Source: Lentimicrobiaceae bacterium (GTDB lineage: Bacteria > Bacteroidota > Bacteroidia > Bacteroidales > SKPS01). Taken from it: DNA of 6,452 nucleotides. Both the position numbers and the translations under genes were made by a program. This document shows positions 1 to 5,318 of the stretch, one piece after another; positions within the stretch are counted from its first letter, which is position 1, and each line of letters opens with the position of its first letter. Location: positions 1 through 6,452 of the forward strand of contig SKPS01000348.1 in NCBI GenBank assembly GCA_007119395.1, read 5' to 3'. Under the pieces are notes generated by a model. The model saw only the letters and a list, made by a program, of their open reading frames with translations. It searched no databases and was not told the origin of the DNA.

Positions 1-37
1 ATAAACGGAATCTGGGTGGGGGGCAGGGAATGGAAAT

Positions 38-67
38 AATCTGCGAAAATCTAAGTAATCTGCGGTT
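38..67 (-). repeat. Diverged inverted copy of the GCGGATTA-type dispersed repeat
   Basis: Read on the minus strand this stretch gives AACCGCAGATTACTTAGATT followed by TTCGCAGATT, a degenerate version of the unit repeated in direct orientation at 111-250. The array is therefore preceded by an inverted copy. The remaining bases between 1 and 110 are G/T-rich and show no gene. Confidence 0.6.
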
Positions 68-110
68 AATAATGGTGTTGTTAGTTGAGGGGAGTGTTTT
101 CGCCAAGGGG

Positions 111-250
111 TTTTTTACCGCGGATTACGCTGATTAACGCAGATTTTTTTCACCGCAGATTACGCGGATTAACGCAGATTATTTTTCACCGCAGATTACG
201 CGGATTAACGCAGATTGTTTTCACCGCGTATTAACGCGGATTTTTTTTCT
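111..250 (+). repeat. Array of four ~35-bp intergenic repeats
   Basis: Four units start at ACCGC at 117, 152, 188 and 223, giving periods of 35, 36 and 35 bp. Each complete unit holds three sub-repeats of GCRGATTA type at 10-11 bp spacing followed by a T-run. The fourth unit is shortened internally. Further copies lie at 870-928 and 2289-2347 and an inverted copy at 38-67, so this is a dispersed family. Such sequences are typical of Bacteroidota intergenic DNA (recognition from memory). No open frame of note crosses the array. Confidence 0.85.
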
Positions 251-264
251 GTTTTTGTCCGTTT

Positions 265-294
265 TTTGGCTCTCAATCAAATATTGTATGTGAG
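265..294 (+). promoter_or_regulatory. Weak candidate promoter for the rhuM-family gene
   Basis: TTTG at 265-268 is followed after 18 bp by TATGTGAG at 287-294, a poor match to the Bacteroidota -7 consensus TAnnTTTG. It lies 10-30 bp before the possible starts of the downstream gene. Listed because nothing better is visible upstream; the call is tentative. Confidence 0.2.
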
Positions 295-303
295 ACAACG
301 GAT

Positions 304-951
304 GTGACAGAAAACACGCGATCAATGAAGAATGAAATAGTATTGTATCAGCAAAATGAACTAGCTGAACACATTGAAGTTAAGCTTGATGGAGATTCGG
401 TTTGGCTCAATCGTCAGCAAATGGCATTGTTATTTGGCAGGGATGTAAAAACCATTGGGAAGCACATCAATAATGTATTTTCTGAAGGAGAACTAATCCC
501 AAAGGCAACTGTCGCAAATTTTGCGACAGTTCAAATGGAAGGGGGTAGAGAGATAGAGCGACGGATTGAGCACTATAATCTGGATGTTATCATTTCCGTT
601 GGCTACCGGGTAAAATCTCAACAAGGTACTCATTTCCGTATATGGGCTACAAATGTATTAAGGGATTATTTGTTGAAAGGGTACGCCTTAAATCAAAGGA
701 TGAACCGAATTGAAAACAACTATGAACACCTGAGAAATGAGGTAAAGCATATTTCCTTGCAACTCAAAACACAGGAACTACCTAACCATGGCATTTTCTT
801 CGACGGACAAGTTTTTGATGCATACGTGTTTGTTGCTGATATCATCAAAAAAGCGAAAAAAATCTCATGTTTTCACCGCGGATTACGCGGATTAACGCAG
901 ATTTTTTTACCACTGAGTTCATTAAGAACACTGAGTTTCACTAAGTACTAA
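304..951 (+). CDS. rhuM: RhuM-family protein, 3' part replaced by a repeat (probable pseudogene)
   Basis: Residues 9-187 fit the Virulence_RhuM family (founding member from Salmonella pathogenicity island 3, molecular role not settled). Visible landmarks are EIVLYQ at 11-16, VWLNRQQMALLFGRDVKTI at 33-51, HINNVFSEGEL at 54-64, YNLDVIISVGYRV at 91-103, FRIWATNVLRDYLLKGY at 111-127 and FFDGQVFDAYVFVADIIKKAKK at 165-186. Family proteins usually run to about 300-340 residues and continue after AKK with an LIDNY-type motif. Here, at base 870, the frame runs into a dispersed repeat that supplies a foreign tail of about 28 residues to the stop at 949-951. The N-terminal region is intact, so a 215-residue product could be made, but the gene is most likely non-functional. 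The first codon used here is GTG at 304; ATG at 325 (MKNEIVLYQ) fits the family start better. Confidence 0.8.
   Translation: MTENTRSMKNEIVLYQQNELAEHIEVKLDGDSVWLNRQQMALLFGRDVKTIGKHINNVFSEGELIPKATVANFATVQMEGGREIERRIEHYNLDVIISVGYRVKSQQGTHFRIWATNVLRDYLLKGYALNQRMNRIENNYEHLRNEVKHISLQLKTQELPNHGIFFDGQVFDAYVFVADIIKKAKKISCFHRGLRGLTQIFLPLSSLRTLSFTKY
507..531. repeat. 25-bp perfect palindrome inside rhuM
   Basis: Arms AACTGTCGCAAA (507-518) and TTTGCGACAGTT (520-531) are perfect reverse complements around a single T at 519. It encodes ATVANFATVQ in the RhuM frame. A decayed version is present in the second rhuM fragment near 6386-6408. It may be a DNA-binding palindrome, an mRNA hairpin, or a chance product of the ATV...ATV peptide repeat. 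Confidence 0.75.
870..928 (+). repeat. 59-bp dispersed repeat interrupting rhuM
   Basis: This segment is 57/59 identical, without gaps, to 2289-2347, and its first half is the same unit as the array at 111-250. It joins a GCGGATTA-type unit to an ACCACTGAGTTCATTAAGAA unit. It begins within the rhuM frame right after the AKK codons, replacing the rest of that gene. Confidence 0.85.
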
Positions 952-986
952 GTGCCTCTTAATGAACTAAGTGCCTCAGTGGTAAA
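906..986. repeat. Imperfect inverted repeat between the convergent genes
   Basis: TTTACCACTGAG at the left is matched by CTCAGTGGTAAA ending at 986, and TTCATTAAG (918-926) by CTTAATGAA (958-966). The right arm carries an extra segment of about 8 bp. Direct ACTAAGT repeats lie in the middle. The transcript could fold into a long stem, and this is the junction between rhuM (plus) and the ATPase gene (minus). Confidence 0.6.
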
Positions 987-1002
987 GAAACGCTTCGTTT
1001 TT
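986..1002 (+). terminator. Weak hairpin plus T-run after truncated rhuM
   Basis: AAACG (988-992), loop CTT and CGTTT (996-1000) form a short stem followed by T residues. Together with the larger inverted repeat just upstream it could stop transcription of the rhuM remnant. The stem is only 5-6 bp, so the call is weak. Confidence 0.3.
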
Positions 1003-1031
1003 CATTCTTCATTTTTCATTTTTCATTCCTC
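1003..1031. repeat. TTCATT microrepeat at the 3' end of the ATPase gene
   Basis: Several near-identical CATTYTTCATT/CATTTTTCATT units occur in tandem. On the minus strand they encode the last residues MRNEK and the stop of the DUF4143 ATPase. It appears that the gene now ends inside this simple repeat rather than at its ancestral stop. Confidence 0.6.
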
Positions 1032-2188
1032 ATCAACGAAAACACCTCTGTTGAGCGACTCCAGGGGAGTACGGTAATGCCTGATGATCTGGTTTGTGTT
1101 TCCTGGCCGCCATACACGAGGCATCCAAGTTTCTGTTGGCTGAGTTGTTGCCAATAGAGCAGGTTTTTGAAAAGGTCACTCTGCAGGGTTTGGCCCGATT
1201 TGATTTCAATGGGGATGGGACCCCCCGCGGTGTCAATCAACAGGTCGATTTCCCATCCGGTATGGTTTCTCCAGAAATAGAGCTTGTTGTTGATCCCGTG
1301 GTTACTCAGATGTTTAAGGATTTCGAGTACTACCATGTTTTCGAAGAGGCTGCCCCTGATTGGGTGGTTTTGCAGTTGCGACGGATCCTGAATGCCCAGC
1401 AGTGAGCAAGCGAGTCCGGTGTCGTAAAAGTAGAGTTTGGGCATCTTTACCAGTCTCTTGTTGAAGCTGTTGTGATAGGGCTGTAGTCTGAACAACACGT
1501 AGCTGTTTTCCAGAACACCCAGCCACGATTGCACCGTTTTGTTATCTATGCCGGCTTCCACGGCCAGACTGTTCATGTTGAGCAGTTGACCAATCCTGCC
1601 GGCGCATAATTGGATAAAACGCTCAAAGGCATATAGATCCATGATATTTTTAATCTGCCTCACATCCCTCTCCACATAGGTTCTGATGTAGTTGGCATAC
1701 CATCGTTGAGGTGTAACCGGCTGATCATAGATGGGTGGGTAGAACCCTTTGTACATCATGGTGGTAACATCCGATGCCTGCCTCTCCTTCAGCTCTTCGC
1801 CTGAGAAGGGGAGTAGGGTGAGGTAGGCAACACGGCCTGCAAGGCTTTGCACAATGTGGTCTTGCATCAGGATATTGTTGGATCCTGTCAGGATGAACTT
1901 TCCGGGTTCCTGCGTCTCGTCAAGCAATTGCTGAAGGTACGAAAGCAGCTCAGGCGCCCGCTGTATCTCATCGAAAATAGCACCCCCTGAATACTGCGAC
2001 AGGAACCCACGGGGATCTTCCAATGCGAAACGACGTTGATCAGGGTTCTCAAGACTCACATAGGGCTTGTCGGAGAACACACTTCGTGTTAAAGTGGTTT
2101 TCCCGGATTGTCGCGGCCCGATTAGGGCGACGGCTTTGAACTGTTCGGCCAGTTGCCGGAGTTCGTGCTCTGCTGTTCTTTGAATCAT
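1016..2188 (-). CDS. ATP-binding protein, AAA_14 plus DUF4143 domains
   Basis: A 390-residue cytoplasmic ATPase. The Walker A motif GPRQSGKT is at residues 24-31, Walker B IFDE at 71-74, a sensor-like LTGS at 100-103 and the family motif SLAGRV at 115-120. The second half is DUF4143, with YVERDVRQI at 171-179, a winged-helix-like stretch around 196-230, YFYDTGLA at 253-260, and E313, D315 and E328-I-K330, the spacing of a PD-(D/E)XK-like fold. Proteins of this type are abundant in Bacteroidota and archaea and their cellular role is unknown; no substrate can be assigned. The open frame extends upstream to 2497, but ATG at 2188 is chosen because family proteins begin just before the P-loop and a consensus promoter ends 4 nt before it. 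The upstream extension would cross repeats and the neighbouring transposon. The last residues (MRNEK) come from a simple repeat. No partner gene is adjacent; it is convergent with the rhuM remnant. Confidence 0.9.
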   Translation of the reverse strand: MIQRTAEHELRQLAEQFKAVALIGPRQSGKTTLTRSVFSDKPYVSLENPDQRRFALEDPRGFLSQYSGGAIFDEIQRAPELLSYLQQLLDETQEPGKFILTGSNNILMQDHIVQSLAGRVAYLTLLPFSGEELKERQASDVTTMMYKGFYPPIYDQPVTPQRWYANYIRTYVERDVRQIKNIMDLYAFERFIQLCAGRIGQLLNMNSLAVEAGIDNKTVQSWLGVLENSYVLFRLQPYHNSFNKRLVKMPKLYFYDTGLACSLLGIQDPSQLQNHPIRGSLFENMVVLEILKHLSNHGINNKLYFWRNHTGWEIDLLIDTAGGPIPIEIKSGQTLQSDLFKNLLYWQQLSQQKLGCLVYGGQETQTRSSGITVLPWSRSTEVFSLMRNEK

Positions 2189-2192
2189 GGCG

Positions 2193-2223
2193 CAAATGTA
2201 CAAAATTGGAATCAGATTCCAAA
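2193..2223 (-). promoter_or_regulatory. Bacteroidota consensus promoter of the DUF4143 ATPase
   Basis: On the minus strand TTTG (2223-2220), a 19-bp spacer and TACATTTG (2200-2193) match the TTTG-N19/20-TAnnTTTG consensus exactly. Only CGCC separates the -7 element from the ATG at 2188, so the transcript should start at or within a nucleotide or two of the start codon, giving a leaderless or near-leaderless mRNA. Confidence 0.75.
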
Positions 2224-2229
2224 ATTGTA
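2199..2229. promoter_or_regulatory. 31-bp palindrome over the ATPase promoter, likely operator
   Basis: Arms of 15 bp (2199-2213 and 2215-2229) around A2214 pair at 13 of 15 positions; the core TTGGAATC/GATTCCAA is perfect. It fills the spacer and overlaps both the -33 and -7 elements, the classic place for a dimeric repressor. No obvious regulator gene is next to it. Confidence 0.65.
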
Positions 2230-2251
2230 AGGGGTTGATTTGGCTGTTATC

Positions 2252-2272
2252 TTTTGGCTTTTGGCTTTTGGC
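2252..2272 (+). repeat. Three tandem TTTTGGC heptamers
   Basis: TTTTGGC is repeated exactly three times, 2252-2258, 2259-2265 and 2266-2272, in the gap between the ATPase promoter and the dispersed repeat. No function is evident. Confidence 0.7.
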
Positions 2273-2288
2273 TTTCTTAGACGGGTTT

Positions 2289-2347
2289 TTTTCACCGCGG
2301 ATTACACGGATTAACGCGGATTTTTTTACCACTGAGTTCATTAAGAA
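2289..2347 (+). repeat. Second 59-bp dispersed repeat, next to the transposon left end
   Basis: 57/59 identical to 870-928 in the same composite order (GCGGATTA-type unit, T-run, ACCACTGAGTTC unit). It ends 6 bp before the left terminal inverted repeat of the IS21-like element. The continuation seen after the first copy (CACTGAG...) is not found beyond the element's right end, so the element did not simply insert into this repeat. Confidence 0.85.
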
Positions 2348-2353
2348 TTTCCG

Positions 2354-2399
2354 CCCTGAACAAAACCGGTACCATTTCCTGACATAAAATGATACCACC
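2354..2399 (+). repeat. Left terminal inverted repeat of the IS21-type element
   Basis: Starts CCCTGAAC and ends ATGATACCACC. It contains two TACCA boxes, at 2370-2374 and 2393-2397, 23 bp apart; the right end has the same two boxes at the same spacing. Multiple short repeats at each end are typical of IS21-family transposase binding sites. Confidence 0.75.
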
Positions 2400-2405
2400 A
2401 AAACG

Positions 2406-2936
2406 ATGGAGCATTCGTACACGTCAAAAAGTACGTTTATGCGAACCATCATTTGTCGGCATTGCGGAAGAGAAATCCGAAAGAACAACAGGCTCAAGCA
2501 TCGTCAACAGCGATATTGTAGTGATAAAGCTTGCCAATCGGCACGCAAGCTGCTTTCTGAGCGTACCAAATACCAAACCGATGCTTCTTATAGGGCAAAA
2601 AGGCTTCAGCATTCGCGTGATCGGTTTAAAACCAAGGAGGCTCGAATGGCCCGAGCGAGTTACCAGCGTGCTTACCGTGCATCGCATCCGGATTATGTCC
2701 ACGATAACCGTCAGAAACAGCGAGTGCGCAATGCCCGGCGCACCGGGAAAATGGTGTCTGAGGCGCAGATTGTAAATCCGGACACGTTAATGCCGCAAAG
2801 ACCTGATAATGAGGGCGTATATGCGATGATACCAGTGGAATACGAAAAAATTGTAAATCCGGACACGTTAATGTCGTATCGCACAGGTATAGAGATGATT
2901 ACAAAGACAAAACCGATGTTTGTTCGCTTATTGTAA
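2406..2936 (+). CDS. Small zinc-ribbon protein, accessory gene of the IS21-type element
   Basis: 176 residues, very basic in the middle, no signal peptide or membrane segment. Four cysteines form a C-x2-C (C17, C20) and C-x4-C (C38, C43) pair inside ICRHCGREIRKN...RYCSDKACQSARK, a likely structural zinc site. It is followed by an Arg/Lys/Tyr-rich helical stretch (about 46-115) with HPDY at 94-97. From memory, proteins with this RYCSxxxCQxAR plus HPDY pattern occur upstream of ParB-like and IS21-type transposase genes in other phyla, but I know of no assigned function. A nucleic-acid-binding role in transposition or regulation is inference. The C-terminal third contains IVNPDTLM twice (122-129 and 149-156), because the DNA repeats at 2769 and 2850 fall in frame; the stop codon lies in the third repeat. 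ATG at 2406 starts 6 bp inside the left inverted repeat; ATG at 2439 (MRTIICRHC) is an equally good start. Confidence 0.72.
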   Translation: MEHSYTSKSTFMRTIICRHCGREIRKNNRLKHRQQRYCSDKACQSARKLLSERTKYQTDASYRAKRLQHSRDRFKTKEARMARASYQRAYRASHPDYVHDNRQKQRVRNARRTGKMVSEAQIVNPDTLMPQRPDNEGVYAMIPVEYEKIVNPDTLMSYRTGIEMITKTKPMFVRLL

Positions 2937-2947
2937 ATCCGGACACG
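2769..2947 (+). repeat. Three 18-bp direct repeats at 80-81 bp spacing (iteron-like)
   Basis: ATTGTAAATCCGGACACG occurs identically at 2769-2786, 2850-2867 and 2930-2947; the first two copies match for 6 further bases. The centre is TCCGGA. Copies one and two lie in the coding region of the zinc-ribbon gene, copy three covers its stop codon and abuts the -33 element of the next promoter. The third copy is read in another frame, so conservation is at DNA rather than protein level. Binding by the ParB-like protein, the zinc-ribbon protein or IstA is inference. Confidence 0.85.
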
Positions 2948-2979
2948 ATTGTCTGTTGAAAAGCCATGGGGTACTTTTG
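2948..2979 (+). promoter_or_regulatory. Promoter of the parB-like/istA/istB operon
   Basis: ATTG at 2948-2951, a 20-bp spacer and TACTTTTG at 2972-2979 match the Bacteroidota -33/-7 consensus. Transcription would begin near 2984-2986, about 10 nt before the ATG at 2996. The third 18-bp direct repeat ends at the base just before the -33 element, a good position for an activator or a repressor. Confidence 0.65.
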
Positions 2980-2995
2980 GCAAAAATTTACACCC

Positions 2996-3886
2996 ATGGA
3001 ACCCATAAAGGTCAAAACCGATCAGATCCAGGAATGGTCTAATGAATTTAGGCTGATTTACCCCGATGCTGTCAGAGCCATGGGGTTGTCGATGCAAACC
3101 ACCGGACAGCTTCAGCCAGTGATACTGCTGAAGAATGATGACGGGTATTATATCATTGATGGCATCAAACGATACCGTGCCGCTTTGGAACTGGGACTTA
3201 CGGAGCTGCAATCGTTGGTTTTTGAGGTGAACATGGTTATGGCCAAGTCAATGATCATTCATTACAATCGACACAACAGCAGCTTAAGCATGTATGAACA
3301 AGGGTTGATTGTACAGAGTCTGGTGCAGGATCATGGCCTGAGCCAGAAAGAGGTTGCCAAGGCGGTTCGTCAGAGTCACAGCTGGGTGTGTCGCAGGCTG
3401 AGCCTGGTGGAGCGGTTGTTGCCAGAGGTTCAGGATGCTTTGCGTATGGGGAGTATTACAGTAAGTCATGGACGGGAGCTGGTGAAATTGCCACGTGGCA
3501 ATCAGGGACCGGCACTTGAGGTGATCATCAACGAAAGATTAAACTGCCGTGAGAGTGCTATAGTTGTAGAAAAACTGCTGAAGGCAAAAAGTCCCCGGGA
3601 GGTCGAGTATCTGTACAGTAAGAGCCGTGAGGTTATCCGACAAGTTCTGCACGGTGAGAAGTTGTATGACAGCAGGTTGTCTGTTCACGGGAACCGGCTG
3701 CTAAAAGCCAGGGAATTACTTCGTTTACAGATCAATATTCTTTCCGGGGCCTTGCAAAGCGAGCATACAGCGCAACTGCCTGCTGAACAACAGGCAATGG
3801 TGTTGCCAGCCATGAATGAGCTAGTGTCTCCCATGGGCCAGTTAACCGAAATCATTCACCAAACATTGACATCATATGAAAGATGA
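2996..3886 (+). CDS. ParB/RepB/Spo0J-like DNA-binding protein of the IS21-type element
   Basis: 296 residues from this start. Residues about 1-85 are a ParB N-terminal (ParBc) domain: LQPVILLKNDDGYYIIDGIKRYRAALELG spans about 39-67 and includes the GxxRYRAA box that matches the nucleotide-binding arginine motif (GERRxRA) of ParB CTPases. Residues about 115-167 are the helix-turn-helix of ParB/KorB proteins (LSQKEVAKAVRQSHSWVCRRL), followed by SITVSHGRELVKLP. The C-terminus is helical and unlike the usual ParB dimerisation domain as far as I can judge. Chromosomal or plasmid ParB acts with ParA at parS sites, but no ParA is present and the gene is tied to a transposase by an 11-nt overlap at 3876-3886. 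A role in element regulation, end assembly or target choice is inferred. ATG at 2966 is also in frame but lies upstream of the predicted -7 element, so 2996 is preferred. Confidence 0.85.
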   Translation: MEPIKVKTDQIQEWSNEFRLIYPDAVRAMGLSMQTTGQLQPVILLKNDDGYYIIDGIKRYRAALELGLTELQSLVFEVNMVMAKSMIIHYNRHNSSLSMYEQGLIVQSLVQDHGLSQKEVAKAVRQSHSWVCRRLSLVERLLPEVQDALRMGSITVSHGRELVKLPRGNQGPALEVIINERLNCRESAIVVEKLLKAKSPREVEYLYSKSREVIRQVLHGEKLYDSRLSVHGNRLLKARELLRLQINILSGALQSEHTAQLPAEQQAMVLPAMNELVSPMGQLTEIIHQTLTSYER

Positions 3887-5318
3887 GTTATTTGAAAACA
3901 GTGTAATCTATCATCATGGCCAGGGATGGTCAATCCGGCGTCTTTCCCGGGAGTATCGCTGCGGCAGAAACCGTATCATAAGAATACTGCGTGAGAATGA
4001 GCAGCGGCGGGCACAGGGAGTCAAAACACTGGTTCCGCCAAAGGTGCGTTCTTCGAAACTGGACCCTTATAAAGAGTACATCCAGGAGCTGCTGCAAAAG
4101 TTTGATAAAATCACTGCGCAAAGGATCTATGAGATGATCCTTGAGAAAGGCTATCCTGGGAAAATCAGCCAGGTTGAGGTTTATGTCAGCAGTATACGTA
4201 AATCGAAAAGGCCGGAGGTCATTCAGTGTGTTGAAACTTTGCCCGGTCAGCGCGCTGCTCACGACTGGAGTGACTACATCATTGAATTTGCCTCCTCTTC
4301 AGCCAGACCACAGAAGGTGACTTTCTTTAGTTATATCCTGGCATACAGTCGTCGCCAGTATATAGAGGTGGTGGAAGACAAAACCCAGCAAACCCTGTTT
4401 GAGTGTCTGGTTCATGCATTTATGTATTTTGACGGTGTTGCCCGTGAAATTAAAGGCGACAACCAGAAGGCGAGCGTAGATCGCTGGGAGTGTGGTCAAC
4501 CAATATTCAACCGACACTACCTGGGCTTTGCCTCCCATTATGGCTTTCGGCCTCTGACAATCCGTCCCGGCAGGCCAATGGAAAACCTGAAAGTAGAACG
4601 ACCATTTTATTATCTGGAAACCAACTTTTTGAATGGCCGGATCTTCCGGGATAAAAACGATCTGAAGGAGCAGTTGCGCAACTGGCTCACTCAGGTGAAC
4701 GATATGCGGGTGCATCGCACCACCCGTCGAAAGCCCATTGATATGTTTGTGGATGAAGTTCCATGTTTGTTGCCTTTACCGAAGACCCATTATGACACCT
4801 CGCTTATTGTGTACCGTGTGGTAAACCAGGAGTCCTGTGTAAACTATCAGGGGTACCACTATTTTGTTCCCGGAGAATACCTGTTCAAGAGCATTCCTCT
4901 TAGGGTTACCAACAATCAGGTCATTGTTTACTCGCATGATTTTAAGCTTCTGTCCGAGTATCCTTTAGCGGAAAAAGGAGATAAAGTTCGTTACATTGGG
5001 CTGCCGCGCACTGATAGCCAGGCACAAAGCAGGCTCACTGTCTCACAGATCAAACAACGCTTGTCTGCCATGGGTCCAATCATGGATGCCTATGTTGAGA
5101 AGTTGATCCTTCATAAAAAGGATCCCACATTCTCCCTCAGCACCCTGCTATCCTTGAAAGTTCACTACTATACAGAAGATATCCTGAAGGCGGTTGACCG
5201 TGCCATGAAACATGGTGTGTATGATGTTAAGACGATTGAACGTTTTCTGAAAACCCATGCTCAGGGGCGCGATGCCATTAAGACCTTGTTTGATCAAATC
5301 CCTGACTATGAAGACTAA
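3876..5318 (+). CDS. istA: IS21-family transposase IstA
   Basis: 480 residues, within the family range. The N-terminus has a helix-turn-helix (GWSIRRLSREYRCGRNRIIRIL, about 17-38) for binding the element ends. The catalytic rve/DDE core is visible: D130 in AHDWSD, D195 in KGDNQKAS and E241 in PMENLKVERPFYYLETNFL, each in the setting typical of IstA (QVDW, DN.K, KVER). It continues with a WLTQVNDMRVHRTTRRKP stretch at 270-287, where IstA proteins carry a conserved W...N...H.TT...P pattern, and a C-terminal beta-rich domain. IstA cuts and joins the element ends, with IstB as ATP-dependent partner. It is translated from an ATG inside the 3' end of the parB-like gene and overlaps istB by 11 nt, so translational coupling is likely. 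All three catalytic residues are present and the frame is unbroken. Confidence 0.95.
   Translation: MKDELFENSVIYHHGQGWSIRRLSREYRCGRNRIIRILRENEQRRAQGVKTLVPPKVRSSKLDPYKEYIQELLQKFDKITAQRIYEMILEKGYPGKISQVEVYVSSIRKSKRPEVIQCVETLPGQRAAHDWSDYIIEFASSSARPQKVTFFSYILAYSRRQYIEVVEDKTQQTLFECLVHAFMYFDGVAREIKGDNQKASVDRWECGQPIFNRHYLGFASHYGFRPLTIRPGRPMENLKVERPFYYLETNFLNGRIFRDKNDLKEQLRNWLTQVNDMRVHRTTRRKPIDMFVDEVPCLLPLPKTHYDTSLIVYRVVNQESCVNYQGYHYFVPGEYLFKSIPLRVTNNQVIVYSHDFKLLSEYPLAEKGDKVRYIGLPRTDSQAQSRLTVSQIKQRLSAMGPIMDAYVEKLILHKKDPTFSLSTLLSLKVHYYTEDILKAVDRAMKHGVYDVKTIERFLKTHAQGRDAIKTLFDQIPDYED

Noticed and set aside
1094..1405. Plus-strand open frame inside the DUF4143 ATPase gene
   Set aside because: It is antisense to a well-supported ATPase and has no motif of its own.
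2348..2353. Six bases before the left end read as a leftover of the second rhuM gene
   Set aside because: TTTCCG would fit codons expected before the right-hand fragment, but six bases are far too few to support homology.
2189..2497. N-terminal extension of the DUF4143 ATPase to 2497
   Set aside because: It would span the promoter, the TTTTGGC repeats, the dispersed repeat and part of the transposon. Family proteins start near MIQR, just before the P-loop.
2389..2775. Open frame of 128 residues overlapping the zinc-ribbon gene
   Set aside because: It begins inside the terminal inverted repeat and has no domain, while the overlapping frame contains a clear zinc-ribbon pattern.
2769..2947. 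Possible mini-CRISPR array (three identical repeats with 62-63 bp between them)
   Set aside because: Only three 18-bp repeats, the spacers are coding and longer than usual CRISPR spacers, and there are no cas genes or leader. An iteron array fits better.
2996..3886. Plasmid or chromosomal partition locus
   Set aside because: There is no ParA gene or replication gene beside it, and the ParB-like gene is fused by overlap to a transposase operon.
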